From Arthrobacter silviterrae (lineage in GTDB: Bacteria > Actinomycetota > Actinomycetes > Actinomycetales > Micrococcaceae): a stretch of DNA of 64,000 nucleotides. The number at the start of each line of letters is the position of its first letter. The first letter of the stretch is position 1. This document shows positions 16,311 through 24,791 of the stretch, one piece after another. The position numbers and the translations under genes were made by a program. The stretch covers positions 1 to 64,000 of the forward strand of contig NZ_JAAKZI010000011.1 in NCBI RefSeq assembly GCF_011045165.1, in the 5' to 3' direction. The notes below the pieces were generated by a model. It saw only the letters and a program-made list of their open reading frames with translations. It was not told the origin of the DNA and searched no databases.

Positions 16311-17101
16311 GACTGTGTCCTCCGTGCCGCGGCCGTCCTGGTTGGGGCCCCGCCCGGATCCACACTGCCCGGGATCCGGTTCGCTGCGGCCCGGTTCACC
16401 GGCAGCAGGAAGCCGACGGCGACAAGCCACAGCATGCCGGCGAAACGGCCGATCGGCAGGAGGAATTGCAGCGGCTCCAGTCCGAGCGAGAGGAAGCTGA
16501 GCTCGGACAGGGCGGCGACCACCAGCCCGGCCCAGGCAAGCCAGCGCGGGACGAACTTGAGTATCAGCGCGGGCACGGCCAATCCGGCCACAAGCAGTCC
16601 GAGTCCCACCACAAATCCGACTCCGCCGGTGGCGAAGGCCAGGAACGCGAGCGCCTGGGTCAGCGTGATGTCCGTGGTGATTTCCGGGCGGCTCAACAGC
16701 CAGGTCAGCAGCCCCGAGAACATCAGGAAAATGGCTGCCGTGATGCCGCCAAAGTAGCCGATGGCGGGGCCGGGAACCTTGATGCCGAGCCGGAGTTGCC
16801 GCGCGTAAACGGTGGCTGCGAAAATCCCCAGGGGCACCGCGGAGCCAAAGAGCAACAGGCCCTGCACGCGGGCAGCTGCGACGTTGTCGCGGTAGAACTG
16901 GGCCACGTCCGCGGCTGGTGCAAACGGCGACACAAACGTGCGTCCGCCGGAGAGCACTCCGGCCAGGATCAGCGAAAGCAGGAAAATGCCCAGGCTCACG
17001 GCGGCAAGTATGCCCGGGTGCGGCCCGCCCTGCCGCTTCCGCCCACTTGTTGACCTTGTTAAGGGCGCTGCCCCCGGTCCGGCCGTGGTCTCTTCCGTCA
17101 T
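16307..17101 (-). CDS. DUF4386-type membrane protein
   Basis: A protein of about 264 residues with six or seven hydrophobic segments (ILAAVSLGIFLLSLILAGVL, VQGLLLFGSAVPLGIFAATV, AIGYFGGITAAIFLMFSGLL, ALAFLAFATGGVGFVVGLGL and others) and the arrangement of the DUF4386 family. The ATG at 17101 is twelve bases from AAGGAGG; an ATG at 17113 lies directly against that site and is less likely. It heads a two-gene operon with the SDR and is divergent from a MarR regulator. Function unknown; the context suggests response to a small organic effector. Confidence 0.75.
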   Translation of the reverse strand: MTEETTAGPGAAPLTRSTSGRKRQGGPHPGILAAVSLGIFLLSLILAGVLSGGRTFVSPFAPAADVAQFYRDNVAAARVQGLLLFGSAVPLGIFAATVYARQLRLGIKVPGPAIGYFGGITAAIFLMFSGLLTWLLSRPEITTDITLTQALAFLAFATGGVGFVVGLGLLVAGLAVPALILKFVPRWLAWAGLVVAALSELSFLSLGLEPLQFLLPIGRFAGMLWLVAVGFLLPVNRAAANRIPGSVDPGGAPTRTAAARRTQS

Positions 17102-17131
17102 GGCTGAAATCATCCTCCTTGAATTAATGCG

Positions 17132-17161
17132 ATAATAAAATGATTCATCTATTGAATCATT
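17132..17161. promoter_or_regulatory. MarR-type operator with overlapping promoter
   Basis: AATGATTCA (17139-17147) and TGAATCATT (17153-17161) form a perfect 9-bp palindrome with a 5-bp centre, in an A/T-rich gap between the divergent DUF4386-SDR operon and the MarR gene. A TATTAT -10 hexamer for the minus-strand operon lies at 17137-17132. The position suits a MarR dimer controlling both directions. Confidence 0.65.
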
Positions 17162-17170
17162 CTGTCAAGC

Positions 17171-17653
17171 ATGTATTCTGGAGGCATGGCACCCTCACCC
17201 CACGGCAGGCCCCGGCGCACGGCCTTCCTGCTGTCACAGCTCGGCTCACTGTCCGCGTCCCGCTTTGCCGAGCGGACCAGAGAGCTGGGCCTGACCCCGA
17301 GCGACGCCGGCACGCTCCGGTGGATTGGCCGCAACCCGGGCCTGAGCCAGCGCGTCCTGGCGGACAGGCTGGGTGCCGTCCCCAGCCGGGTGGTGCCCCT
17401 GCTGGACTCGCTGGAAACCCGGGGCCTGGTTGAACGGGTGCGCAGCAGCACCGACCGCCGCAACTACGAGCTTCACCTGACGGGCGCCGGCCAGGCCCTG
17501 CTGGGCAGGCTGCGCGACGTCGCCCAGGAACACGAAGGCGAACTCCTGGCGCCCCTCACCCCGGAGGAGTCCGATGAGCTGGCACGGCTGCTGGCCCGGC
17601 TGGCCGAAGGGCACGGTGTGGACGTGGAGGCACACCGGGACACGGGACGCTGA
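17171..17653 (+). CDS. MarR-family transcriptional regulator
   Basis: A 160-residue winged-helix regulator. Recognition-helix region LSQRVLADRLGAVPSRVVPL and the wing VRSSTDRRNYELHLTGAG are typical MarR. The start is ATG 17171 or ATG 17186; GGAGG at 17180-17184 is too close to the second to decide. It is divergent from the DUF4386-SDR operon with a perfect palindrome between, so it most likely represses that operon and itself until an aromatic or other ligand binds. Confidence 0.88.
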   Translation: MYSGGMAPSPHGRPRRTAFLLSQLGSLSASRFAERTRELGLTPSDAGTLRWIGRNPGLSQRVLADRLGAVPSRVVPLLDSLETRGLVERVRSSTDRRNYELHLTGAGQALLGRLRDVAQEHEGELLAPLTPEESDELARLLARLAEGHGVDVEAHRDTGR

Positions 17654-17760
17654 GCCCACAACGGCAGGCCGCACACCAGCCGTAACACAGGGAATTAGCA
17701 TCCGTAACAGGGGGAAACACTAATTTTTGGGTGCTATTCTGCGCCGCCTACGGTTGTCCC

Positions 17761-19191
17761 ATGACTTCCTCCGCATCCACCACCAAGGCCCCGCGCCTGC
17801 CCCGCTGGGCCGGCAACTTCGGCGTCCAAATCATCGCCGGCCTCATTGCCGGCCTGGTCCTGGGCCTGCTTGCCCGGAACTTGGGCGGTGATCCCTTGAA
17901 GGACCCCAACGCCCTCACCTCCACGCTGACCATCATCGGCTCCAGCTACGTTTCACTGCTCAAGGCAGCCGTGGTGCCCCTGGTTTTCACCGCCGTCGTC
18001 TCCTCAATTGCCAATCTCCGCCAGGTGACCAACGCCGCCCGCCTGGCCTGGAACACGCTCCTCTGGTTCGCCATCACCTCCCTCATCGCCGTGACGGTGG
18101 GCATCGTGCTCGGGCTGGTGTTCCAACCAGGTGCCGGCACCGGCCAGGCCCCGCCCAAGGACTACTCCGGCAAGACGGGCGACTGGTGGGCCTTCCTTAC
18201 CGGCCTGTTCCCCTTCAATTTCCTGGGCCTCGAGGCATCCACCAAGGCGGGCGACACCGGCGCCCTCGCCACCAGCGTCAACTTCAACGTCCTGCAGGTG
18301 CTGGTGATCGCCATCGCGATCGGCATCGCCGCCCTGAAGGTGGGCAAGGCCGCCGACCCGTTCCTGAAGCTGAACGGCTCCGCCCTGGCCGTGATCCAAA
18401 AGGTGCTGTGGTGGATCATCCGACTGGCCCCCATCGGCACCGTGGGCCTGATCGGCAAGGCTGTTTCCACCTACGGCTGGACCACCATGGGCGCGCTAGG
18501 CAAGTTCTCCATTGCCATCTACCTGGGCCTGGTCATCGTCCTGTTCGTGGTCTACCCGGTCCTGATCAAGTCACATGGCCTCTCAGTCAAGCAGTACTTT
18601 TCCGGCGTGTGGCCGGCCGTCCAGCTGGGCTTCGTTTCCCGCTCCTCCATCGGCACCCTGCCCCTGACCGAGCGCGTCACCGAACGCAACCTGGGCGTGC
18701 CCCGCGCCTACGCCTCCTTTGCCGTGCCGCTGGGCGCCACCACCAAGATGGACGGCTGCGCTGCGATCTACCCGGCCGTTGCCGCCATTTTCGTGGCACA
18801 GTTCTTCGGCATCCACCTGGACCTGGGCCAGTACCTGCTGATCGTGCTCGTGTCGGTGCTGGGCTCCGCGGCAACCGCCGGAACCACGGGCGCCGTCGTA
18901 ATGCTCACGCTCACGCTCTCCACGCTGGGACTGCCGCTGGCCGGCGTCGGACTTTTGCTGGCCGTGGACCCCATCCTGGACATGGGCCGCACCGCCATCA
19001 ACGTCGCGGGCCAAGCGCTGGTGCCCACCATCGTGGCCAAGCGCCAGGGCATCCTCAATGAGGAGCTGTACAACGCGCCGCGCAACGGCAACCCCTTCGC
19101 CGACGACAGCACGGTGCCTGCTGAGGACTTCGCCACCGGGAAGAACGACGCCGGCCGGCCGGGTTCCCGGGAGGAACTCGCCAACGCCTGA
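17761..19191 (+). CDS. dicarboxylate/amino acid:cation symporter (DAACS)
   Basis: A 476-residue sodium- or proton-coupled symporter of the GltP/DctA family. It has about eight membrane segments plus the two re-entrant loops: the serine-rich FVSRSSIGTLPLTERVT, AVPLGATTKMDGCAAIYPAV (NMDGT-like motif, here KMDGC) and DPILDMGRTAINVAGQALVP (substrate Asp/Arg region). A C4-dicarboxylate or glutamate substrate is likely. The start ATG follows TACGGT by six bases, which predicts a leaderless mRNA; upstream in-frame codons are not needed. The C-terminal tail is hydrophilic. Confidence 0.93.
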   Translation: MTSSASTTKAPRLPRWAGNFGVQIIAGLIAGLVLGLLARNLGGDPLKDPNALTSTLTIIGSSYVSLLKAAVVPLVFTAVVSSIANLRQVTNAARLAWNTLLWFAITSLIAVTVGIVLGLVFQPGAGTGQAPPKDYSGKTGDWWAFLTGLFPFNFLGLEASTKAGDTGALATSVNFNVLQVLVIAIAIGIAALKVGKAADPFLKLNGSALAVIQKVLWWIIRLAPIGTVGLIGKAVSTYGWTTMGALGKFSIAIYLGLVIVLFVVYPVLIKSHGLSVKQYFSGVWPAVQLGFVSRSSIGTLPLTERVTERNLGVPRAYASFAVPLGATTKMDGCAAIYPAVAAIFVAQFFGIHLDLGQYLLIVLVSVLGSAATAGTTGAVVMLTLTLSTLGLPLAGVGLLLAVDPILDMGRTAINVAGQALVPTIVAKRQGILNEELYNAPRNGNPFADDSTVPAEDFATGKNDAGRPGSREELANA

Positions 19192-19285
19192 CCCGGCCTG
19201 GGCACGGCCCCGGCGGTCCCGTAGGATTTTTCCAGATCACACTGGCGACGGCCGCGGCTTGGGCCGGACATCGAAAGGCAGCTGC

Positions 19286-19669
19286 ATGATTATCGTTACC
19301 ACCAACGACCTCCCCGGCTACAAGATTGACGCCATCTTTGGCGAGGTCATGGGCCTGACGGTGCGCTCGCGCCACATCGGCGCCCAGTTCACGGCGAGCT
19401 TCCGCTCCATCGGCGGCGGCGAGCTCCCCGAAATGACCAAGGCCCTGTACGAAAGCCGGCAGGAAGTGGTGGCCCGCATGGTCACCGAGGCACAGGCCAA
19501 GGGAGCCAACGCCATTGTCGCAACACGCTTTGACACCTCGGAAATGGGCCAGACCTGGACTGAGGTGTGCGTCTACGGCACGGCCGTCTTTGCCATTCCG
19601 CTGGCCGAGGGCCAGCCCGGATCCACCGGCCAGTCCGCCTACCTGGCAGCCAACCCGCAGCTGCAGTAG
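19286..19669 (+). CDS. YbjQ/UPF0145 family protein
   Basis: A 127-residue protein of the YbjQ (putative heavy-metal-binding) family: MIIVTTNDLPGYKIDAIFGE, GLTVRSRHIGAQFTASFRSI, AKGANAIVATRFDTSEM and the C-terminal VCVYGTAVFAIPL are characteristic. Proteins of this family form pentameric beta structures and their role is unknown. The ATG at 19286 has AAAGG upstream. A TAGGAT -10-like element about 65 bases upstream suggests its own promoter. Confidence 0.88.
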   Translation: MIIVTTNDLPGYKIDAIFGEVMGLTVRSRHIGAQFTASFRSIGGGELPEMTKALYESRQEVVARMVTEAQAKGANAIVATRFDTSEMGQTWTEVCVYGTAVFAIPLAEGQPGSTGQSAYLAANPQLQ

Positions 19670-19678
19670 CCTGCGCCG

Positions 19679-19718
19679 GCGGCCGGGCGCGTTTCGGCCG
19701 CCCGTTCCGGCGGTTTTT
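19679..19718 (+). terminator. probable terminator after YbjQ gene
   Basis: GCGGCCG (19679-19685) pairs with CGGCCGC (19695-19701), and a run of T follows a few bases later (GGTTTTTGG). The stem lies ten bases after the stop. Confidence 0.45.
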
Positions 19719-19757
19719 GGGTGGGTTTGCAGCATTAAAGCACACCCACCTTTTGAT

Positions 19758-19793
19758 TTGCATGGAGTGCAAACTTGCACTTAGTGTAGTTAT
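19758..19793 (+). promoter_or_regulatory. TetR operator and leaderless promoter
   Basis: AGTGCAA-AC-TTGCACT (19766-19781) is a perfect palindrome, overlapped on the left by a second symmetric pair TTTGCA/TGCAAA (19758-19773). TAGTGT at 19782-19787 is a -10 element six bases before the GTG start at 19794. A dimer bound here would block the promoter, as expected for TetR autoregulation. Confidence 0.6.
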
Positions 19794-20408
19794 GTGACAA
19801 CTTCCACCGACTCCCCCTCCCGCCGCGAACTCAACAAGGCTGCCACCCGCGAAGCCATTGCCGGAGCCGCCCTGGACTTCCTGCGCACCCGGGCGCTCAA
19901 TGAGTTCACGGTCGACGACGTCGCCGCCGCAGCGGGTGTCTCCCGCCGCACCTTCTTCAACTACTTCTCCTCCGTCGAGGCAGCCGTGGCCAGCTTCACG
20001 CAGCGCTATCTCGACACGGTCATTGCCGAGCTTGAGGCCCGGCCGGCCGAGGAGCCGATCCTGGAATCCGCGCTCTACGCGCTGTCCGCCGTCGGAAGTC
20101 CCCGCGACCTGGCCATATTGGCCGAAACCTTCGCCCTGACCCAGGACCCGGCCCTGGGCCGCTTCCAGTTGCAGGCCTGGGATGAATGCAGCGTCAAGAT
20201 CGCCGGCGTGGCCCGGCACAGGCTGCCCCCCGGCACCGACGAACTCTACATCAACGCACTGGTGGGGGCCGTCGTCGGCAGTTGCCGTTCCGCCTTTGCC
20301 GTGTGGTTCAGCCGGCGGGGGCCGGACACCTCCCAGGAGTCGCTCGCTTACCTGCGTGAGCTGCTCGCCACCACCATTTCCCTCATCCGCAGCGGCTTCA
20401 CGGCCTGA
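19794..20408 (+). CDS. TetR-family regulator of the MMPL exporter
   Basis: A 204-residue regulator. The N-terminal HTH (about 25-60) contains FTVDDVAAAAGVSRRTFFNY, a canonical TetR recognition region; the C-terminal ligand domain is of the AcrR/TetR_C type. The GTG start is leaderless by the promoter position. The MMPL transporter begins 48 bases downstream on the same strand, so the regulator probably controls that exporter and itself through the palindrome at 19766-19781. Confidence 0.9.
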   Translation: MTTSTDSPSRRELNKAATREAIAGAALDFLRTRALNEFTVDDVAAAAGVSRRTFFNYFSSVEAAVASFTQRYLDTVIAELEARPAEEPILESALYALSAVGSPRDLAILAETFALTQDPALGRFQLQAWDECSVKIAGVARHRLPPGTDELYINALVGAVVGSCRSAFAVWFSRRGPDTSQESLAYLRELLATTISLIRSGFTA

Positions 20409-20456
20409 TTTCCCCCTTCCCCGCCCCTCCCCGGCACCCATCAATAAGGACTCATC

Positions 20457-23141
20457 ATGGCTCTTTGGCTTTACCGACTTGGCCGTTTCTCGGCCCACCG
20501 CGCGTGGCTGGTGATTTCCGCATGGGTGCTCATCCTGGGCATGGTGGGCGGTGCGGCGGCGCTGTTCATGGGCACCATGTCCAACAACTTCCAGATCCCC
20601 GGCACTGAAACGCAGCAGATGGCGGACAAGCTCAAGGCCGACCTTCCCGAGGCGTCCGGCGGCTCCGGCGCGGTGGTGTTCACCACCACCAACGGCCAAA
20701 AGTTCACGCCCAGCCAGGAAAAGGCCGTGTCGGCAGCGCTGCAAACCGTGACGACCGTGCCCACCGTCAAGGGCGTCATTGACCCGTTCACCACGGCCGC
20801 AACCCTGGCCGATGCCAAGGCCAAGCTCACGGACGGCTCCAAGCAGCTCAGCGCCGGCGAGGCCCAGCTGGCCGATGGCAAAAAGACCCTTGACGCCACT
20901 AGCGCCCAGTTGGCCGGCGGCCAGGCCAAGCTCGACGCCGGCCAGGCCCAGCTGGATGCCAAAAAGTCACAGCTTGCCGCACTGCCGGCCGGATCGCCTC
21001 AGGCCGCCGCAGCATCCGCCCAGCTCAGCGCCGGGCAGGCACAGCTGGATGCGCAAAAGGCCCAGCTCAGCGCCGGCCAGGCACAGCTTGCCGCCGGACA
21101 GGCCAATTACGAAGCCTCCGTCAAGGAACTGTCGGCCAAGAAGTCCGAGCTCGCCACGGGGATCCGCTCCGCTGACGCTGCAGCCGGGCTGAAGTTCGTT
21201 TCCGACAACGGCAAGGCCGCCATCGGGCAAATCCAGTTCACCGAATCCATGAACGGCGTCACCCCGGCCAACCGCCAGCTGGTCCAGGACCGGCTGAACA
21301 CGCTGGACTCCAGCGGGATCACCGTCTCCTACAGCAAGGAAATCACCGAGGACGTCTCGGCCCTGTTCGGTGCAGCGGAAGCCATCGGCATCGCCGTCGC
21401 CGCAGCCGTGCTGATCATCATGCTCGGCACCCTGATCGCCGCGGGCCTGCCGCTGGTCATGGCCATAGTGGGTGTGGCGATTGGCGTGGGCGGCACCATG
21501 GCCCTGACGGGCGTGATCGAAATGTCCTCCATTTCCCCCATGCTTGCCCTGATGCTTGGCCTCGCAGTGGGCATCGACTACTCGCTGTTCATTGTCAACC
21601 GGCACCGCCAGCAGCTCTTCGAGGGCATGGCAATGCGTGAATCCATTGCCAAGGCCACCGGCACCTCCGGCAACGCCGTGCTCTTTGCCGGGCTGACCGT
21701 GGTGATCGCTCTGGCCGCCCTGTCCGTGACAGGGCTGCCGTTCCTGTCCGTGCTGGGCCTGGCCGCGGCCGCCACGGTTGCGGTGGCCGTGCTGATTGCG
21801 CTGACATTGACCCCTGCCATCCTTTCCCTCATGGGCCGCCGGGTGATTTCCAAGCGTTCGTGGGCCGAGCATGAAAAGGTTCGCCAGGCGCACGACGCTG
21901 CCGCGGCCTCGCTCTCCGCCAGCGAGACGGCCCGCCACGACGACGCAGCGAACATCCGCAAGAGCGCCCGCGGTTGGGGCGGGCTCGTCACCAAGCACCC
22001 TGTCATTTCGCTCGTGACGGCCGTCCTGGCCCTGGCTGTCATCGCCATCCCGGCTGCCGGACTCCGGCTGGCACTGCCCGACGGCGGCTCCGAACCGGTG
22101 GATTCCAGCGCGTACCATGCGTACACCATTACTGGCGCCAACTTTGGTGAGGGCATGAACGGGCCCATCATTGTGGTGGGCTCCCTGCCGGCCGGGCTCG
22201 ACCAGGCCCAGGCCACCGCACTGAATCTGGACGTGGCCGACCAGCTCCGAAAGGTGCCCAACGTCAAGGCAGCCATCCCGGTTTCGGTCAGCAAGAACTT
22301 CCAGACGGCCGTCTACCAGGTGATCCCCGCCGAAGGCCCCGCCAGCGCCAGCACCGTGCAGGTGGTTCACGACCTCCGGGCCGAAGGGGCCGCCATCAAG
22401 GCAGACCACAACGTCACCATTGGCCTGACCGGGCAGACAGCCGCCAACGTCGATGTCTCAGCCAAGCTGGGAGCGGCGCTGCCGCCCTACCTGGCCATCG
22501 TCGTCGGGCTGTCCCTGATTCTGCTCATCCTCGTATTCCGCTCCATCCTTGTTCCCGTCCTGGCAACCGCCGGATTCCTGCTGTCCCTGGTCGCCGCGTT
22601 TGGCGGCGTGGTGGCCGTGTACCAGTGGGGCTGGCTGGGAGGCATCTTCGACGTGGCCAATCCCAGCGCGGTGCTCAGCTTCCTGCCGATCATCCTGATT
22701 GGCGTGCTGTTCGGGCTGGCCATGGACTACCAGGTGTTCATTGCCTCCGGCATGCGCGAGGCCTTTGTCCACGGGCAGGACGCCAAGCAGGCCGTCCGGA
22801 CCGGCTTCCAGCACGCGGCACCCGTGGTCACGGCCGCGGCGATCATCATGACCAGCGTGTTCTCCGGGTTCATCTTCTCCCATCTGACCATGGTGCGCCC
22901 GCTTGGATTTGCCTTGGCATTCGGCGTTTTGATCGACGCGTTTGTGGTCCGTATGACAATCATCCCCGCCGCCATGCACCTCTTGGGCAAATCCGCGTGG
23001 TGGATCCCGAAATGGTTGAATAAAGTGCTCCCGGATGTGGATGTGGAGGGAGCAAAGCTGGTGGCGCTGACGGACTCGGCCCCTTCGCACGGCAGGCATT
23101 TGGAGCCGGCTGCGGAACCGGAGAACGTCCCGGCAGGCTGA
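20457..23141 (+). CDS. MMPL-family transporter
   Basis: An 894-residue RND-type transporter with the two-fold MMPL arrangement: one membrane segment (about 14-35), a large outer loop, five segments (about 305-455), then a second set (about 515-535 and 680-840). Motifs include GLAVGIDYSLFIVNRHR and the equivalent LFGLAMDYQVFIASGMREA. The first outer loop (about 125-245) carries a long run of heptad-like LxAGQAQLxA units, expected to form a coiled-coil stalk as in YhgE/Pip proteins. Substrates of such proteins are lipids or hydrophobic drugs. It follows the TetR gene and ends just before an F2 hairpin. Confidence 0.93.
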   Translation: MALWLYRLGRFSAHRAWLVISAWVLILGMVGGAAALFMGTMSNNFQIPGTETQQMADKLKADLPEASGGSGAVVFTTTNGQKFTPSQEKAVSAALQTVTTVPTVKGVIDPFTTAATLADAKAKLTDGSKQLSAGEAQLADGKKTLDATSAQLAGGQAKLDAGQAQLDAKKSQLAALPAGSPQAAAASAQLSAGQAQLDAQKAQLSAGQAQLAAGQANYEASVKELSAKKSELATGIRSADAAAGLKFVSDNGKAAIGQIQFTESMNGVTPANRQLVQDRLNTLDSSGITVSYSKEITEDVSALFGAAEAIGIAVAAAVLIIMLGTLIAAGLPLVMAIVGVAIGVGGTMALTGVIEMSSISPMLALMLGLAVGIDYSLFIVNRHRQQLFEGMAMRESIAKATGTSGNAVLFAGLTVVIALAALSVTGLPFLSVLGLAAAATVAVAVLIALTLTPAILSLMGRRVISKRSWAEHEKVRQAHDAAAASLSASETARHDDAANIRKSARGWGGLVTKHPVISLVTAVLALAVIAIPAAGLRLALPDGGSEPVDSSAYHAYTITGANFGEGMNGPIIVVGSLPAGLDQAQATALNLDVADQLRKVPNVKAAIPVSVSKNFQTAVYQVIPAEGPASASTVQVVHDLRAEGAAIKADHNVTIGLTGQTAANVDVSAKLGAALPPYLAIVVGLSLILLILVFRSILVPVLATAGFLLSLVAAFGGVVAVYQWGWLGGIFDVANPSAVLSFLPIILIGVLFGLAMDYQVFIASGMREAFVHGQDAKQAVRTGFQHAAPVVTAAAIIMTSVFSGFIFSHLTMVRPLGFALAFGVLIDAFVVRMTIIPAAMHLLGKSAWWIPKWLNKVLPDVDVEGAKLVALTDSAPSHGRHLEPAAEPENVPAG

Positions 23142-23193
23142 CCCGCCCCGCCTCTCCCGCCGCCACCCTCCCACCGCCACCCACCGCCGAACA

Positions 23194-23238
23194 GGCACTT
23201 AACGTGGATGTTTCGCCAAAACATCCACGTTAAATGCC
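23194..23238. repeat. palindromic repeat F2, copy 1
   Basis: GGCACTTAACGTGGATGTTT (23194-23213) and its complement (23219-23238) form 20-bp arms with one mismatch and a 5-base loop, followed by CGTTCGG. It lies 52 bases after the MMPL stop and may terminate that transcript. Copy 2 is at 24616-24660; the two flank the GAF-regulator gene. Confidence 0.9.
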
Positions 23239-23341
23239 CGTTCGGGCTTCCGCAGGGTGGGATAAACTAGTGAGCCACGGCACAGCCTCCACCCCATGGC
23301 CGGCCGAAGTCAACCTGCAATGATGTGTTCTTGGAGAGCCG

Positions 23342-24589
23342 ATGCCCCCGACGCACCCCCTGCTTGGCCGAGGAAGTCCCGTGCGCCCGCTGGTCCGCGA
23401 GTCGTGGCAGCGCTCCCTGGGCGCGCTTCCCTCCCCGGAAGCGGCCAACTCGCCGGTGGTTTGGGAGAGCCGGGAACTGCAGGAATTCCGCCGCAACCAC
23501 CCGCTGGCCGCCGTCATGCCCGTCATCCAGCAGCTGCTGGTGGTCCCCAGCCAGGACACCGGCCTGCTGGTTGCCGTGGGTGACGAGCACGGGCGCCTGC
23601 TCTGGGTGGAGGGCGATTCCGCCGCCCGCCGCCACGGCGAAAACATCAACTTTGCCCAGGGCGCCGACTGGTCGGAGCTGGTGGCCGGCACCAGCGCCCC
23701 CGGCACCGCGCTGGTCCTGGGCCGCGGCGTCCAGATCTCCGGCGAGGAACATTTCAACCCTGCCGTCCACTCGTGGAGCTGCACCGCCGTCCCCGTCCAC
23801 GACCCGGATTCCGGCGGCATTTTGGGAATCGTGGACATTACCGGCGGCCCGGACGCCGTCGGCGCCAACACGCTTTCCCTGGTGCAAGCCACGGTGGCCG
23901 CCGCCGAGGCGCAGCTGCGCATCCAGCGCCTGGAACGCGGGCCCGCCCCGCGCCGTCGCAGCCCCAAGCCTGCTTCACCGTCGGCCGCCACGGCGAAGCC
24001 CCTCTACTGCGACTCCCTCCAGATTCTGGGCCGCGACCAGGGCGTGCTCCACATTGGCGGCCAGGCACTCACGCTCAGCGAACGGCACACGGAAATCCTG
24101 GCCATGCTGGCGCTACACCCCGCGGGCCTCACGGCCGAGGAACTGTCCGACATGGTGTACCCCGAAGGCACCTCGCTGACCAGCATCCGCGCCGAAATGG
24201 TGCGCCTTCGCAAGCTCCTGCACAGGCACGGCCCGTCGCTGGTGCCGGAATCGCGACCCTACCGGCTCCCCCGCGCGCTGGTGGTGGACGCCGACCAGGT
24301 GCTCAGCTACCTCAACCGCGGCGCCCACCGGCTGGCCCTGAACATTTACAAGGGCGCCGTGCTGCCGCGCTCCGAGGCGCCCGCACTGGCGAGCCTGCGC
24401 ACCCGCGTCGGCCTGCTCCTGCGCGAAGCCATCCTCACCGACGCCAGCCCCGACGTGCTTTTGGCCTACCTCCAGCTTCCCGAGGCCGCGGACGACGTCG
24501 ATGCCTGGCACAGTGCCCTGCGCCTCCTTCCGCCCCGCTCACCCAGGCGGGCCGCCGTCGTCGCGCACCTGGAGTCGCTCGAAGCGTAG
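23342..24589 (+). CDS. GAF-domain transcriptional regulator, probably of the aldehyde dehydrogenase
   Basis: A 415-residue regulator. The first 200 residues form a GAF sensor of the AcoR type: [11 protein letters not shown] near the start, then [40 protein letters not shown] and [20 protein letters not shown]. No AAA/sigma-54 domain follows. Instead, about 230-310 is a winged-helix-like segment ([40 protein letters not shown]), then a C-terminal helical domain. This is the actinobacterial form found beside aldehyde dehydrogenase genes. The ATG at 23342 has GGAG seven bases upstream. The gene stands between two F2 hairpins and directly before the dehydrogenase, which it probably activates in response to alcohols or aldehydes. 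Confidence 0.85.
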   Translation: MPPTHPLLGRGSPVRPLVRESWQRSLGALPSPEAANSPVVWESRELQEFRRNHPLAAVMPVIQQLLVVPSQDTGLLVAVGDEHGRLLWVEGDSAARRHGENINFAQGADWSELVAGTSAPGTALVLGRGVQISGEEHFNPAVHSWSCTAVPVHDPDSGGILGIVDITGGPDAVGANTLSLVQATVAAAEAQLRIQRLERGPAPRRRSPKPASPSAATAKPLYCDSLQILGRDQGVLHIGGQALTLSERHTEILAMLALHPAGLTAEELSDMVYPEGTSLTSIRAEMVRLRKLLHRHGPSLVPESRPYRLPRALVVDADQVLSYLNRGAHRLALNIYKGAVLPRSEAPALASLRTRVGLLLREAILTDASPDVLLAYLQLPEAADDVDAWHSALRLLPPRSPRRAAVVAHLESLEA

Positions 24590-24615
24590 CCCGGCCCTCC
24601 CCTCTCTCGCGAGTC

Positions 24616-24660
24616 GGCACTTAACGTGGATGTTCCAGCGCAACATCCACGTTAAGTGCC
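24616..24660. repeat. palindromic repeat F2, copy 2
   Basis: GGCACTTAACGTGGATGTT (24616-24634) and its perfect complement (24642-24660) form 19-bp arms around a 7-base loop, followed by CGTTCGGCC as in copy 1. It lies 26 bases after the GAF-regulator stop and may act as its terminator. Confidence 0.92.
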
Positions 24661-24709
24661 CGTTCGGCCGGGGGTGGGGCGGCGTTCGGCCGAGGTGTGA
24701 TCCAGCTCA

Positions 24710-24731
24710 TGCAACGTGGCTGCAACGTTGC
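24710..24731 (+). promoter_or_regulatory. TGCAACGT repeats, possible activator site
   Basis: TGCAACGT occurs twice (24710-24717 and 24721-24728), 11 bp apart, about one helical turn. The second copy is part of the palindrome GCAACGTTGC (24722-24731). The pair lies 60-80 bases before the aldehyde dehydrogenase ATG, a suitable place for the neighbouring GAF regulator to bind. Assignment to that regulator is inference. Confidence 0.45.
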
Positions 24732-24791
24732 CGTGCGTACGCTTCTGGGCAAGGACATCGAGGTCCCCCACCGCAGAAGGAGTTTAGGCAA

